Positions 1 through 5,774 of a stretch of DNA of 9,849 nt are shown here, one piece after another. Location: assembly GCA_016462625.1 (NCBI GenBank), contig JAEMSV010000124.1:1-9849 (forward strand), written 5' to 3'. The stretch's first letter is position 1. Every line of letters starts with the position of its first letter. The notes beneath the pieces were generated by a model. That model saw only the letters and a program-made list of their open reading frames with translations. It did not search any database and had not been told where the DNA came from. A program made the translations under genes and the position numbers. Origin of the DNA: Solirubrobacteraceae bacterium. Its GTDB lineage: Bacteria; Actinomycetota; Thermoleophilia; Solirubrobacterales; Solirubrobacteraceae.

Positions 1-71
1 ATGGAGCGCATGACGGGGTCCTTGGGGAGGGGGATGACCTTGCCCGAACCATGCTCCGGGTTGCGGTGCAT
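1..71 (-). CDS. N-terminal fragment of an unidentified protein, running off the left edge
   Basis: An ATG at 71-69 on the minus strand opens a frame that stays open to the window edge (23 complete codons). It reads MHRNPEHGSGKVIPLPKDP and then VMRS. An in-frame TAG lies immediately upstream at 74-72, so translation in this frame can only begin here or further in. The codons have GC-rich third positions as expected for this genome. The gene would be divergent from the membrane-protein gene at 153, with an 81-base shared control region. No strong Shine-Dalgarno is visible (GACGGAATAG just before the ATG). Too little is present to name a family, and the frame could be chance. Confidence 0.35.
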   Translation of the reverse strand, partial: MHRNPEHGSGKVIPLPKDPVMRS

Positions 72-117
72 CTATTCCGTCGAGCCCGTGGTGCTGCGAG
101 CGTCGTCTTCGCGACAG

Positions 118-145
118 TTGTGAATCATTGGTGAACGGATATTGT
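118..145 (+). promoter_or_regulatory. Putative promoter of the membrane-protein gene
   Basis: TTGTGA (118-123) and TATTGT (140-145) are separated by 16 bases and resemble -35 and -10 hexamers of a housekeeping sigma factor. The -10 ends 7 bases before the ATG at 153, so transcription would begin at or next to that start codon, giving a leaderless mRNA. This placement also argues against the alternative GTG start at 144, which would lie inside the -10. Prediction from sequence only. Confidence 0.4.
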
Positions 146-152
146 GCGGCGT

Positions 153-911
153 ATGGAACCGGCCTCGATGGACGCCCGCCGGATGCGCGTCACGGTGCGT
201 CCTCGCACGGTGCTGCGGGTCTGCGTCGTCGTTTCGGCGGTCCTCCTGCTCGTCGACCTGGCGATCGCGTTCGCCGTCGCCGACGGGCTGAGCAGGGCCG
301 CGCTGATCCCGCGCCTCTTCGACACGGACTACGAGGCGAACCTGCCGGCCTGGTGGTCGAGCATGCTCTTCGCCGGCGGAGCGCTGGCCGCGTTCGCAGC
401 GGCACAGCAGCGGCGCGAGGACGGCTCGGGCTGGGCGAGCCGATGGACGGCCCTCGGGGTGCTCCTGGTCGTCCTGTCGATCGACGAGGCGGCCGTCCTG
501 CACGAGCAGACGGTCGGACCGCTCGGCGACGTCGCCGAGGCGGCGGGCCTCAGCGGAGACGCGGCGCGGCTCGGGGCGGTCGCGATCGCCGGGCTGGGGC
601 TCGCCGTGCTGGCCATCCCCTTCACCCGCTGGCTGCATGCGCTCCCGCGCTTCGGGCAGGTCGGGATGCTGACGGGCGTGTTCCTGCTCGTGGGCAGCGC
701 GTTCGGGCTCGAGGTCGTGGCGCGGCTGCTCGAGCAGTGGCGCGGCTTCTACGGGCTCGCCGACGACCTGCTCTCGAGCGCGGAGGAGTTCGGGGAGATG
801 CTCGGCGCGACCGCGCTGCTCGTCACGGCTCTGGCACTGACGGGCCTGCCGGCGAGCGGGTTCGCGGACCCCGAGCCCGCGCCGGAGCCGGCCGCCGCGT
901 TGGTCAGCTGA
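153..911 (+). CDS. Multi-pass membrane protein of unknown function
   Basis: The predicted protein is 252 residues and mostly hydrophobic, with about six membrane segments: roughly residues 19-42, 66-85, 97-117, 137-156, 167-190 and 205-231. Polar motifs sit near membrane boundaries. These are EANLPAWWSS before segment 2, LSIDEAAVLHE at the end of segment 3 and EEFGEMLG at the start of segment 6. The pattern of an (L)S(I/L)DE motif followed later by E-x-x-G/LEMLG resembles a widespread family of uncharacterised bacterial membrane proteins, but I cannot assign a function. The C-terminal tail is short, cytosolic-looking and rich in Pro, Ala and Glu. The start is uncertain: GTG 144 and ATG 153 and 168 are in frame. 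ATG 153 is chosen because a promoter-like -10 ends 7 bases before it. The gene is convergent with the SRPBCC gene and overlaps its end by 8 bases. Confidence 0.8.
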   Translation: MEPASMDARRMRVTVRPRTVLRVCVVVSAVLLLVDLAIAFAVADGLSRAALIPRLFDTDYEANLPAWWSSMLFAGGALAAFAAAQQRREDGSGWASRWTALGVLLVVLSIDEAAVLHEQTVGPLGDVAEAAGLSGDAARLGAVAIAGLGLAVLAIPFTRWLHALPRFGQVGMLTGVFLLVGSAFGLEVVARLLEQWRGFYGLADDLLSSAEEFGEMLGATALLVTALALTGLPASGFADPEPAPEPAAALVS

Positions 912-1404
912 CGCGCCGGGCGGTCAGGGTGCTGCGGCGGGCGGCCGCGGTCGCCCGGGTCTGCTCGTGCTCGACCTGCCGGGCGAGCTCGGCCAGCGTC
1001 TCGCGCAGGTAGCGGCGCACGGTCGGGGCGGCGACCTGCTCGGCGAGCCAGCCCCCGAGCCCGGTGCCGGCGATCCCGTAGGACAGCCGCAGCTCGACGT
1101 GCGTGTTGCGGCCCTCGGCCCGGCTGCGCAGCCGGAAGCGGCCGCGCATGTCGACCCCGCTGATCGAGGTCCAGGCGAGCTCCGCGCGCGGCTGCCACTC
1201 CACGATCTCGATGAGCGTTCCGACATCGGCCGAGCCGAGCCGCATCAGCACGCGGTAGCGCGCGCCCACCCCGGTGAGCCTGCGCCCGGTGGGCTGGTAC
1301 CGCGTGAGCCCGGACCAGAAGCGCAGCTGCCCCTGCGGGTCGCTGACCATCCGCCAGACGTTGGCCGGCGGCGCGTCGATCGTGACGTCGGCGCGCAGCC
1401 TCAT
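904..1404 (-). CDS. SRPBCC (START-like) family protein
   Basis: The product has 166 residues. The N-terminus (MRLRADVTIDAPPANVWRMV) is the typical first strand and helix of SRPBCC/polyketide-cyclase-like proteins: a beta strand, then IDAPPANVW and a helix ending before SDPQGQLRFW. Later strands (YRVLMRLGSADVGTLIEIVEW, then ELAWTSISGVDMRGRFRLR) fit the curved sheet that encloses a hydrophobic ligand pocket. A C-terminal helix follows near residues 124-145 and then a basic tail. Such proteins bind or modify lipid-like or aromatic ligands, but the ligand here cannot be deduced. Its ATG (1404-1402) overlaps the stop of the acyltransferase gene as ATGA, so it is the last gene of a three-gene operon and probably translationally coupled. 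No separate promoter is seen. Its stop lies in an 8-base palindrome shared with the convergent gene. Confidence 0.85.
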   Translation of the reverse strand: MRLRADVTIDAPPANVWRMVSDPQGQLRFWSGLTRYQPTGRRLTGVGARYRVLMRLGSADVGTLIEIVEWQPRAELAWTSISGVDMRGRFRLRSRAEGRNTHVELRLSYGIAGTGLGGWLAEQVAAPTVRRYLRETLAELARQVEHEQTRATAAARRSTLTARRVS

Positions 1405-2171
1405 CCGAGGACCGGGAGGCGCCGTGCGTCGTGCAGGGCGCTGAGCGTGTGCTGCATCTCCCCGGCGATGTCGTCGCGGATGGCGGCCGGGTCCGGATCG
1501 GGTCCGTAGCGCGCACGCAGGTCGATCGGGTGCAGCACCTCGGTGGTCAGCTTCGCCGGGAGCGGGACGGGGCTGGCCAGGTGCCCGACGTTCAGCCCCC
1601 ACGGCGCGCCGAGGGACACCGGCAGCGAGAGTCCGCGGGCCCGGCCCAGGAAGAGCGCCGTCTCCTGCGCGCCCGCCGTCACGACCGGCACCACGGGGAT
1701 GTTCTGGTCCAGGGCCTCCTCGACCCACTCGGTCGACGGTCCGAGGGCGACGCGGCCGCCGCGCCAGCTGGGCCGGTCGGCCTCCTCGTCTCCGCCGGGG
1801 TATGTGATGACCGTGGCGCCGGACCGCAGCGCGTGCCCGATGCCGCCCGGGGCTGGCGGGACGATCCCGAACCGCCGCAGCCAGCCTGATGACGGCCACG
1901 AGATCGTCGCGGCGCGGGTGAACGCGAAGATCGATCGTTCGACGCCGAAGTACGAGCTGAACGCCGAGACGAGCACGAGGGTGTCCGGCGTCATCCGCCC
2001 GCCCGAGTGGTTGCCGACCAGCAGGAGCGGTCCTTCGTCCGGAACGTTGCCCAGCCCGCGCACGTCCCCGCGGAAGTAGAGGTTCGAGATCAGCCAGAGC
2101 GTCGGGAGGCGCTCGCGGATGAAGTCCGGGTCCCGGTCGTCCAGATCGAGGGGGCTCGCGGCGCCGATCAC
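1401..2171 (-). CDS. Acyltransferase, lysophospholipid/diacylglycerol acyltransferase-like
   Basis: The product is 256 residues and probably transfers an acyl chain to a glycerolipid or related alcohol at the membrane. Family motifs are visible in order. LLLVGNHSGGRMTPD (about 49-63) holds the catalytic His55 in the NHSGG variant of the HX4D-type motif, with an acid at Asp63. TYPGGDEEADRPSWRGGR (123-140) is the glycerol-binding block. IPVVPVVTAGAQET (158-171) follows. The spacing from His to Asp is longer than in classical PlsC, which matches the subgroup related to diacylglycerol acyltransferases; the exact acceptor is unknown. The start is taken as GTG 2171-2169, overlapping the hydrolase stop as GTGA. 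The frame is open further upstream, but that part is Arg/Pro-rich shadow of the hydrolase gene. The gene sits between the hydrolase and the SRPBCC gene, with 4-bp overlaps on both sides. Confidence 0.88.
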   Translation of the reverse strand: MIGAASPLDLDDRDPDFIRERLPTLWLISNLYFRGDVRGLGNVPDEGPLLLVGNHSGGRMTPDTLVLVSAFSSYFGVERSIFAFTRAATISWPSSGWLRRFGIVPPAPGGIGHALRSGATVITYPGGDEEADRPSWRGGRVALGPSTEWVEEALDQNIPVVPVVTAGAQETALFLGRARGLSLPVSLGAPWGLNVGHLASPVPLPAKLTTEVLHPIDLRARYGPDPDPAAIRDDIAGEMQHTLSALHDARRLPVLG

Positions 2172-3427
2172 GCCGCGGCGACCCGCCGGAGGCGGCGACG
2201 GCGCATGGGCTGGGCGCCGTCCACGTGACCGATGAAGCCGGCGAGCAGCTCGGTCGTGAGCTCGGGGTGCTCGACCTGCGGGACGTGGCCGCAGCCCTCC
2301 AGGACGACCTGCTGGGCCTGCGGGCACCACTCCGTGACGTGGCGGGAGAACGCGGCCGGCACGAGCCGGTCGTGCGAGCCCCAGGCGAAGAGCGCGGGGA
2401 CGTCGAGCCGCGACAGGCGCGGGTAGAAGCCGTCCCGGCCGAACGGCGCGTCGAGATAGATGCGGCGCGCCGACGAATACAGCGCGGCACGGGCGGCGGG
2501 GCTGCGCTGCCGGGTGCGGAACTCCTCGACGATCGCGTCGGCGAGCGCCGGATCGATGGCGTCGGGCTCAGCGAAGAACGAGAGCAGCTGGCGTTCGACG
2601 ATCCCGCGGCGGACGCTGTGCGGCAGAACGCCGAGCTCCGGGCGTGCGAGGCGGACGAGCGGGTGGAACCCCCGCCGGACGAACGCGACGGCGGGCGCAA
2701 GCAGGCCGAGCGAGGCGATGCGCTCGGGCGTCTGGAGGGCGGCTTCGATCGCGACCCGCCCGCCCATGGAATTCCCCACGAGGTGCGCGCGGTCGATCTT
2801 CAGCTGGTCGAGGACGCCGAGCACGTGATCGGCGAACCACGGCGCGTCATACGGCGCGCGGACCGGGGTGCTGGAGGCGCCGAAGCCTGGGAGATCTACG
2901 AGATGGACGCGATGGGTCGCCGAGAGCCGGTGGCCCAGCTCCAGGAAGGAGGTGCGCGACGCGCCCAGGCCGTGGATGCACACGACGTCGGGCCCCTCGC
3001 CGCTGGAGAGGACGGCCATGCGCTGGCTGCCGACACGGAGCTGCTGCGCGTGCATCGGCGGGAGCGGGCCGGTGTCGGGGCGGAGCGCGGCCTCCACCGT
3101 GACCGCGGTGTCGATGCTGCCGCGGACCGTCAGGCGGCCGTCGACGATCAGCTCGATGCCTGCGAGCTCACCGCGCAGCAGACCGGTGAGGGATGCGGCG
3201 TCGCTGGCCAGCACGACGTCGGGATCTGCGCGGGACGGCCCGCGGCGGACCTTGGCGGTGCCGTCTCGGAGGCGCAGCTCCCAGGTATGGCCGAGATCGA
3301 CGACGGCGAGGTGCACGCGGGCAGTGATCGCCTCAGCGAAGCCTCTGGCCGCCACGCGGCTCGGGATGGCCCGGATCTCGCGCGCCAGCGCGTCTTCGCG
3401 CCGGGACCTGACACTTGCGACGGACAT
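2168..3427 (-). CDS. Fusion of an SCP2-like sterol-carrier domain and an alpha/beta hydrolase
   Basis: The product has 419 residues in two parts. Residues about 25-115 resemble an SCP2 (sterol-carrier) lipid-binding domain: strands around HTWELRLRDGTAKV, then ADPDVVLASDAASLTGLLRG and a closing GRLTVRGSIDTAVTVEAAL. Residues about 125-400 form an alpha/beta hydrolase. It has the oxyanion stretch HGLGAS (152-157), the nucleophile elbow GNSMGG with Ser220, the acid Asp353 in WGSHDRLVP and the base His381 in GCGHVPQVEHP, so the catalytic triad is complete. The enzyme probably hydrolyses an ester or similar bond of a hydrophobic substrate that the SCP2 part presents; the substrate is not deducible. 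No signal peptide is seen. The C-terminus is strongly basic (MRRRRLRR). It is the first gene of the operon, with a promoter-like pair just upstream and the acyltransferase start overlapping its stop. Confidence 0.88.
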   Translation of the reverse strand: MSVASVRSRREDALAREIRAIPSRVAARGFAEAITARVHLAVVDLGHTWELRLRDGTAKVRRGPSRADPDVVLASDAASLTGLLRGELAGIELIVDGRLTVRGSIDTAVTVEAALRPDTGPLPPMHAQQLRVGSQRMAVLSSGEGPDVVCIHGLGASRTSFLELGHRLSATHRVHLVDLPGFGASSTPVRAPYDAPWFADHVLGVLDQLKIDRAHLVGNSMGGRVAIEAALQTPERIASLGLLAPAVAFVRRGFHPLVRLARPELGVLPHSVRRGIVERQLLSFFAEPDAIDPALADAIVEEFRTRQRSPAARAALYSSARRIYLDAPFGRDGFYPRLSRLDVPALFAWGSHDRLVPAAFSRHVTEWCPQAQQVVLEGCGHVPQVEHPELTTELLAGFIGHVDGAQPMRRRRLRRVAAA

Positions 3428-3439
3428 GCAGTCTGCCGG

Positions 3440-3468
3440 ACGCTACCCCCGGCTCAAGACGAACGCAA
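3440..3468 (-). promoter_or_regulatory. Putative promoter of the hydrolase-acyltransferase-SRPBCC operon
   Basis: On the minus strand, TTGCGT (3468-3463) and TAGCGT (3445-3440) are separated by exactly 17 bases, a good match in form to a housekeeping actinobacterial promoter. The -10 ends 12 bases before the hydrolase ATG (3427), giving a leader of only about 5 bases. A second TTGACA on the same strand (3523-3518) lacks a convincing -10. Confidence 0.45.
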
Positions 3469-3527
3469 AGCCCCGCGGGATCGCGATTGCGGAAATTGCG
3501 GGAGCGTCATGACACTCTGTCAACCCG

Positions 3528-3533
3528 TAAGTT
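3528..3533 (+). promoter_or_regulatory. Possible -10 element of cysS (leaderless start)
   Basis: TAAGTT fits the TANNNT form of an actinobacterial -10 and ends 8 bases before the cysS ATG at 3542. Transcription would then begin at or one base before the start codon. No good -35 is visible at 16-18 bases, so support is limited. A G-run (GGGGG, 3534-3538) between the two could instead serve as a poor ribosome binding site. Confidence 0.25.
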
Positions 3534-3541
3534 GGGGGCCG

Positions 3542-4909
3542 ATGCGCACGATTTCCCTGCACGACACCCGCACCGGCAAGGTGACCGAGGTCCGGCCGCG
3601 CGAGCCGGGCAAGATCGGCATCTACGCCTGCGGGCCGACCGTCTACGCCCGGATCCACATCGGCAACGCCCGCCCGTTCGTGGTGTTCAGCCTCCTTCGG
3701 CGCTTCCTGCGCGCGGAGGGCTACGAGGCGACGCTGGTCATCAACGTCACCGACGTCAACGACAAGATCTACGACGCCGCGAAGGCCCAGAACGTGGCGT
3801 CCGCGGAGTTGGCGCGCGAGATGACCGCGCATTACGTCGCGGACACGAACCTGCTCGGCCTGGGCCGGCCCGACCACGAGCCGAAGGCGGCGGAGACCGT
3901 CGAGGCGATGGTCGAGCTGATCGCGGCGCTGATCGAGCGCGGCCACGCCTACCCGGCCGATGGGGACGTGTACTTCCGTGTGCGCAGCGACCCGTCGTAC
4001 GGGCAGCTCTCGCACCGCGACGTCGACGAGATGGACCAGGGCGAGGGCGTCGACGGCATCAGCCGCAAGGAGGACCCGCTCGACTTCGCCCTCTGGAAGG
4101 CCACCAAGCCCGGGGAGGACACGTCCTGGCCCTCCCCCTGGGGCGACGGCCGGCCCGGCTGGCATATCGAGTGCTCGGCCATGGCGGAGGAGCAGCTGGG
4201 GCTCGGGTTCGAGATCCACGGCGGCGGTACCGACCTCGTGTTCCCGCACCACGAGAACGAGGCGGCGCAGACCCGCTGCGGTCGCGGCGAGGAGCTCACC
4301 CAGATCTGGATGCACAGCGGGCTGCTGCTGATGGGCACGGAGAAGATGGCCAAGTCGGTGGGCAACGTCGCCCTGCTGCACGAGGTCGCCGAGACATGGG
4401 GTCGCGACGCGCTGATCTGGTTCTTCTGCACCGGCCACTACCGCCGTCCGCTCTCCTTCGACGACGAGACGCTGGGGGCCGCGCGCGCGCGGGTCGCGCG
4501 CATCCGCGATCAGGCTCGGCGCCTGACCGACGGCGCGTCCCCGGCCGAGCTCGCGCCCTTCCGCGAGCGGTTCTTCGACGCGCTGGCCGACGACTTCAAC
4601 ACGCCGCAGGCGCTCGCCGAGCTCGGCGGCTGGCTGACCGAGGCCAACCGCCTCCTCGCCGCCGACGCGGCGGTCGGGCGCGAGGACCTGCGGGCGATGC
4701 TCGAGGTCCTCGATCTCGCGAACCTGCTCGATGCCCCCGCCGGGGACGGCCCGGGGGAGGAGGAGCTGGCGCTGCTGGAGGCCCGTCAGGCCGCGCGCGC
4801 GGCGAAGGACTTCGTCCAGGCCGACCGCCTGCGCGACGAGCTGCACGCGCGGGGCTGGGAGGTCCGCGATGGGGCGGGCGGCGCCGAGCTCGTCGCGGTC
4901 CAGGCGTGA
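3542..4909 (+). CDS. cysS: Cysteinyl-tRNA synthetase
   Basis: This cytosolic class I aminoacyl-tRNA synthetase joins cysteine to tRNA-Cys. The 455-residue length is normal for the family. Hallmarks are all present: YACGPTVY with zinc ligand Cys30, the HIGH-type motif HIGN (39-42), NVTDVNDKI (68-76), WHIECSAMA with Cys211, and the HGGGTDLVFPHHENE block (226-240) giving His236 and Glu240 as the remaining zinc ligands. The KMSKS loop is written KMAKS (268-272), a change of the middle Ser to Ala. The C-terminal helical and anticodon-binding part follows and ends VRDGAGGAELVAVQA. The start ATG 3542 precedes the conserved opening (RTISLHDTRTGK). An in-frame ATG at 3509 would only add a non-conserved stretch. 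Its stop overlaps the rlmB start (GTGA), so the two are probably co-translated. Confidence 0.97.
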   Translation: MRTISLHDTRTGKVTEVRPREPGKIGIYACGPTVYARIHIGNARPFVVFSLLRRFLRAEGYEATLVINVTDVNDKIYDAAKAQNVASAELAREMTAHYVADTNLLGLGRPDHEPKAAETVEAMVELIAALIERGHAYPADGDVYFRVRSDPSYGQLSHRDVDEMDQGEGVDGISRKEDPLDFALWKATKPGEDTSWPSPWGDGRPGWHIECSAMAEEQLGLGFEIHGGGTDLVFPHHENEAAQTRCGRGEELTQIWMHSGLLLMGTEKMAKSVGNVALLHEVAETWGRDALIWFFCTGHYRRPLSFDDETLGAARARVARIRDQARRLTDGASPAELAPFRERFFDALADDFNTPQALAELGGWLTEANRLLAADAAVGREDLRAMLEVLDLANLLDAPAGDGPGEEELALLEARQAARAAKDFVQADRLRDELHARGWEVRDGAGGAELVAVQA

Positions 4910-5601
4910 TCCTCTACGGCCGCAACGCGGTGCGCGAGGCGTTGCGCGCCGGCCGCCGCCCGGTCCACGAGGTGTGGGCGACCAAGCGGGTGGCCGGCGA
5001 GGACTGGCTGAAGGGCGTGAAGGTGCACATGGCCGACGGCGGCCAGATCGAGCAGCGCGCCGAGGCCTCGGATCACCAGGGCGTCGCGGCGCGGGTCGGG
5101 CCGTATCCGTACGCCGACCCGAACGAGCTCCTGCGCAAGGAGAACGCCTTCCTGGTCGCGCTCGACGAGCTGCAGGACGTGCAGAACCTCGGGGCGATCG
5201 CGCGCACCGCGGAGACCGCGGGCGCGGACGGTGTGGTGATCTGCGAGCGGCGGGCCGCCGAGGTGACTCCAGCGGTCTGCAAGGCGTCTGCGGGCGCCGT
5301 CGAGCACCTGCCCGTGGCGCGGGTCGGCAACCTCGCCGACTTCCTGGTCAAGGCCAAGGAGCGCAACGTCTGGTGCTACGGCGCCGCGGGGGAGGCCAGG
5401 ACGAGCTACCTCGACGTCGACTGGAGGGGCAGCGTCTGCATCGTGCTCGGCGCGGAGGGCAAGGGGCTCCGACGCCGGGTCGCCGACACCTGCGACGACC
5501 TCGTCTCGCTCCCGATGCAGGGGCGGATCGAATCCCTGAACGTCAGTGCCACCGGGGCGATTCTGCTCTACACCGCGCTGCAAGCGCGGTTGCGTCCTTG
5601 A
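4906..5601 (+). CDS. rlmB: 23S rRNA 2'-O-methyltransferase, RlmB/TrmH (SpoU) family
   Basis: The enzyme probably methylates the 2'-OH of a guanosine in the 23S rRNA peptidyl-transferase region using S-adenosylmethionine. The 231 residues are slightly shorter than typical RlmB. The N-terminal substrate-binding domain opens with the usual YGRNAVREAL. The SPOUT knot domain carries all three motifs: motif 1 around QNLGAIARTAETAG (93-106, with Arg100), motif 2 IVLGAEGKGL (179-188), and motif 3 LPMQGRIESLNVSATGA (202-218). The GTG start at 4906 overlaps the cysS stop by four bases and puts the conserved opening right at the N-terminus. Related TrmH proteins modify tRNA, but the motif details and the cysS context favour RlmB. 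The stop codon lies inside the -35 of the following sigma-factor promoter. Confidence 0.93.
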   Translation: MILYGRNAVREALRAGRRPVHEVWATKRVAGEDWLKGVKVHMADGGQIEQRAEASDHQGVAARVGPYPYADPNELLRKENAFLVALDELQDVQNLGAIARTAETAGADGVVICERRAAEVTPAVCKASAGAVEHLPVARVGNLADFLVKAKERNVWCYGAAGEARTSYLDVDWRGSVCIVLGAEGKGLRRRVADTCDDLVSLPMQGRIESLNVSATGAILLYTALQARLRP

Positions 5602-5627
5602 CAGGGACTCATAATCACGGCTAGGTT
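5598..5627 (+). promoter_or_regulatory. Promoter of the sigH-like gene
   Basis: A perfect -35 consensus TTGACA (5598-5603) is followed after 18 bases by TAGGTT (5622-5627), a TANNNT -10. The -35 overlaps the rlmB stop codon (TGA 5599-5601). Transcription would start near 5634, leaving a leader of about 140 bases before the GTG at 5775. This is the strongest promoter-like sequence in the window and suggests the sigma factor is expressed separately from cysS-rlmB. Confidence 0.55.
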
Positions 5628-5632
5628 GCCGA

Positions 5633-5678
5633 TACTTCAGGCTGAAGTACAGCTTGAAGGTCAACCTTCAACCTTCAG
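5633..5678 (+). promoter_or_regulatory. Cluster of inverted repeats in the sigH leader (operator or RNA hairpin)
   Basis: Two adjacent dyads lie just after the predicted transcription start. The first has 8-base arms around one base: TACTTCAG (5633-5640), G, CTGAAGTA (5642-5649). The second has 8-base arms around two bases: TTGAAGGT (5654-5661), CA, ACCTTCAA (5664-5671). ACCTTCA then repeats in tandem (5664-5670 and 5671-5677). As DNA these look like operator half-sites. As RNA, CTGAAG (5642-5647) can pair with CTTCAG (5673-5678) outside a 7-bp stem (5654-5660 with 5665-5671) closed by a TCAA loop. No poly-T follows, so it is not an ordinary terminator. The AT-rich composition stands out against the GC-rich surroundings. 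Confidence 0.5.
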
Positions 5679-5758
5679 TACACCTACACAACGGAATACC
5701 CCCCGTTGGCGCCCTGGGAGGGGACCGCCTCGGAGCACACCCCGGTCCAATCATGGAC

Positions 5759-5768
5759 GGAGAAAGGG
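5759..5768 (+). promoter_or_regulatory. Ribosome binding site that decides the sigH start
   Basis: The purine-rich GGAGAAAGGG ends 6 bases before GTG 5775 and is the only good Shine-Dalgarno sequence near the possible starts. It supports GTG 5775 over the in-frame TTG at 5706, which has no comparable site. Confidence 0.6.
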
Positions 5769-5774
5769 CTGCTC

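Noticed and set aside
1405..2700. A 598-residue minus-strand frame ending in the SRPBCC protein
   Set aside because: Only the last 166 residues look like a protein. The rest is Arg/Ser/Pro-rich shadow of the acyltransferase and hydrolase genes, and the ATGA overlap gives a better start.
2225..3541. A long plus-strand open frame running in phase into cysS (894 residues together)
   Set aside because: It is antisense to the hydrolase gene, which has a complete catalytic triad and domain structure. The extra part is low-complexity charged sequence, and cysS homology begins at 3542.
3428..3541. tRNA or T-box leader before cysS
   Set aside because: No cloverleaf or T-box/specifier pattern could be traced in the 114-base divergent gap, and a T-box would need a longer leader.
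3443..4846. A 467-residue minus-strand frame opposite cysS
   Set aside because: Shadow of cysS caused by high third-position GC; no recognisable domain.
5633..5678. Rho-independent terminator after rlmB
   Set aside because: The repeats are AT-rich with no following T-run and lie downstream of a promoter that reads into sigH.
5706..5774. N-terminal extension of the sigma factor from TTG 5706
   Set aside because: No ribosome binding site there, the added residues match nothing in SigH, and a good Shine-Dalgarno precedes GTG 5775.
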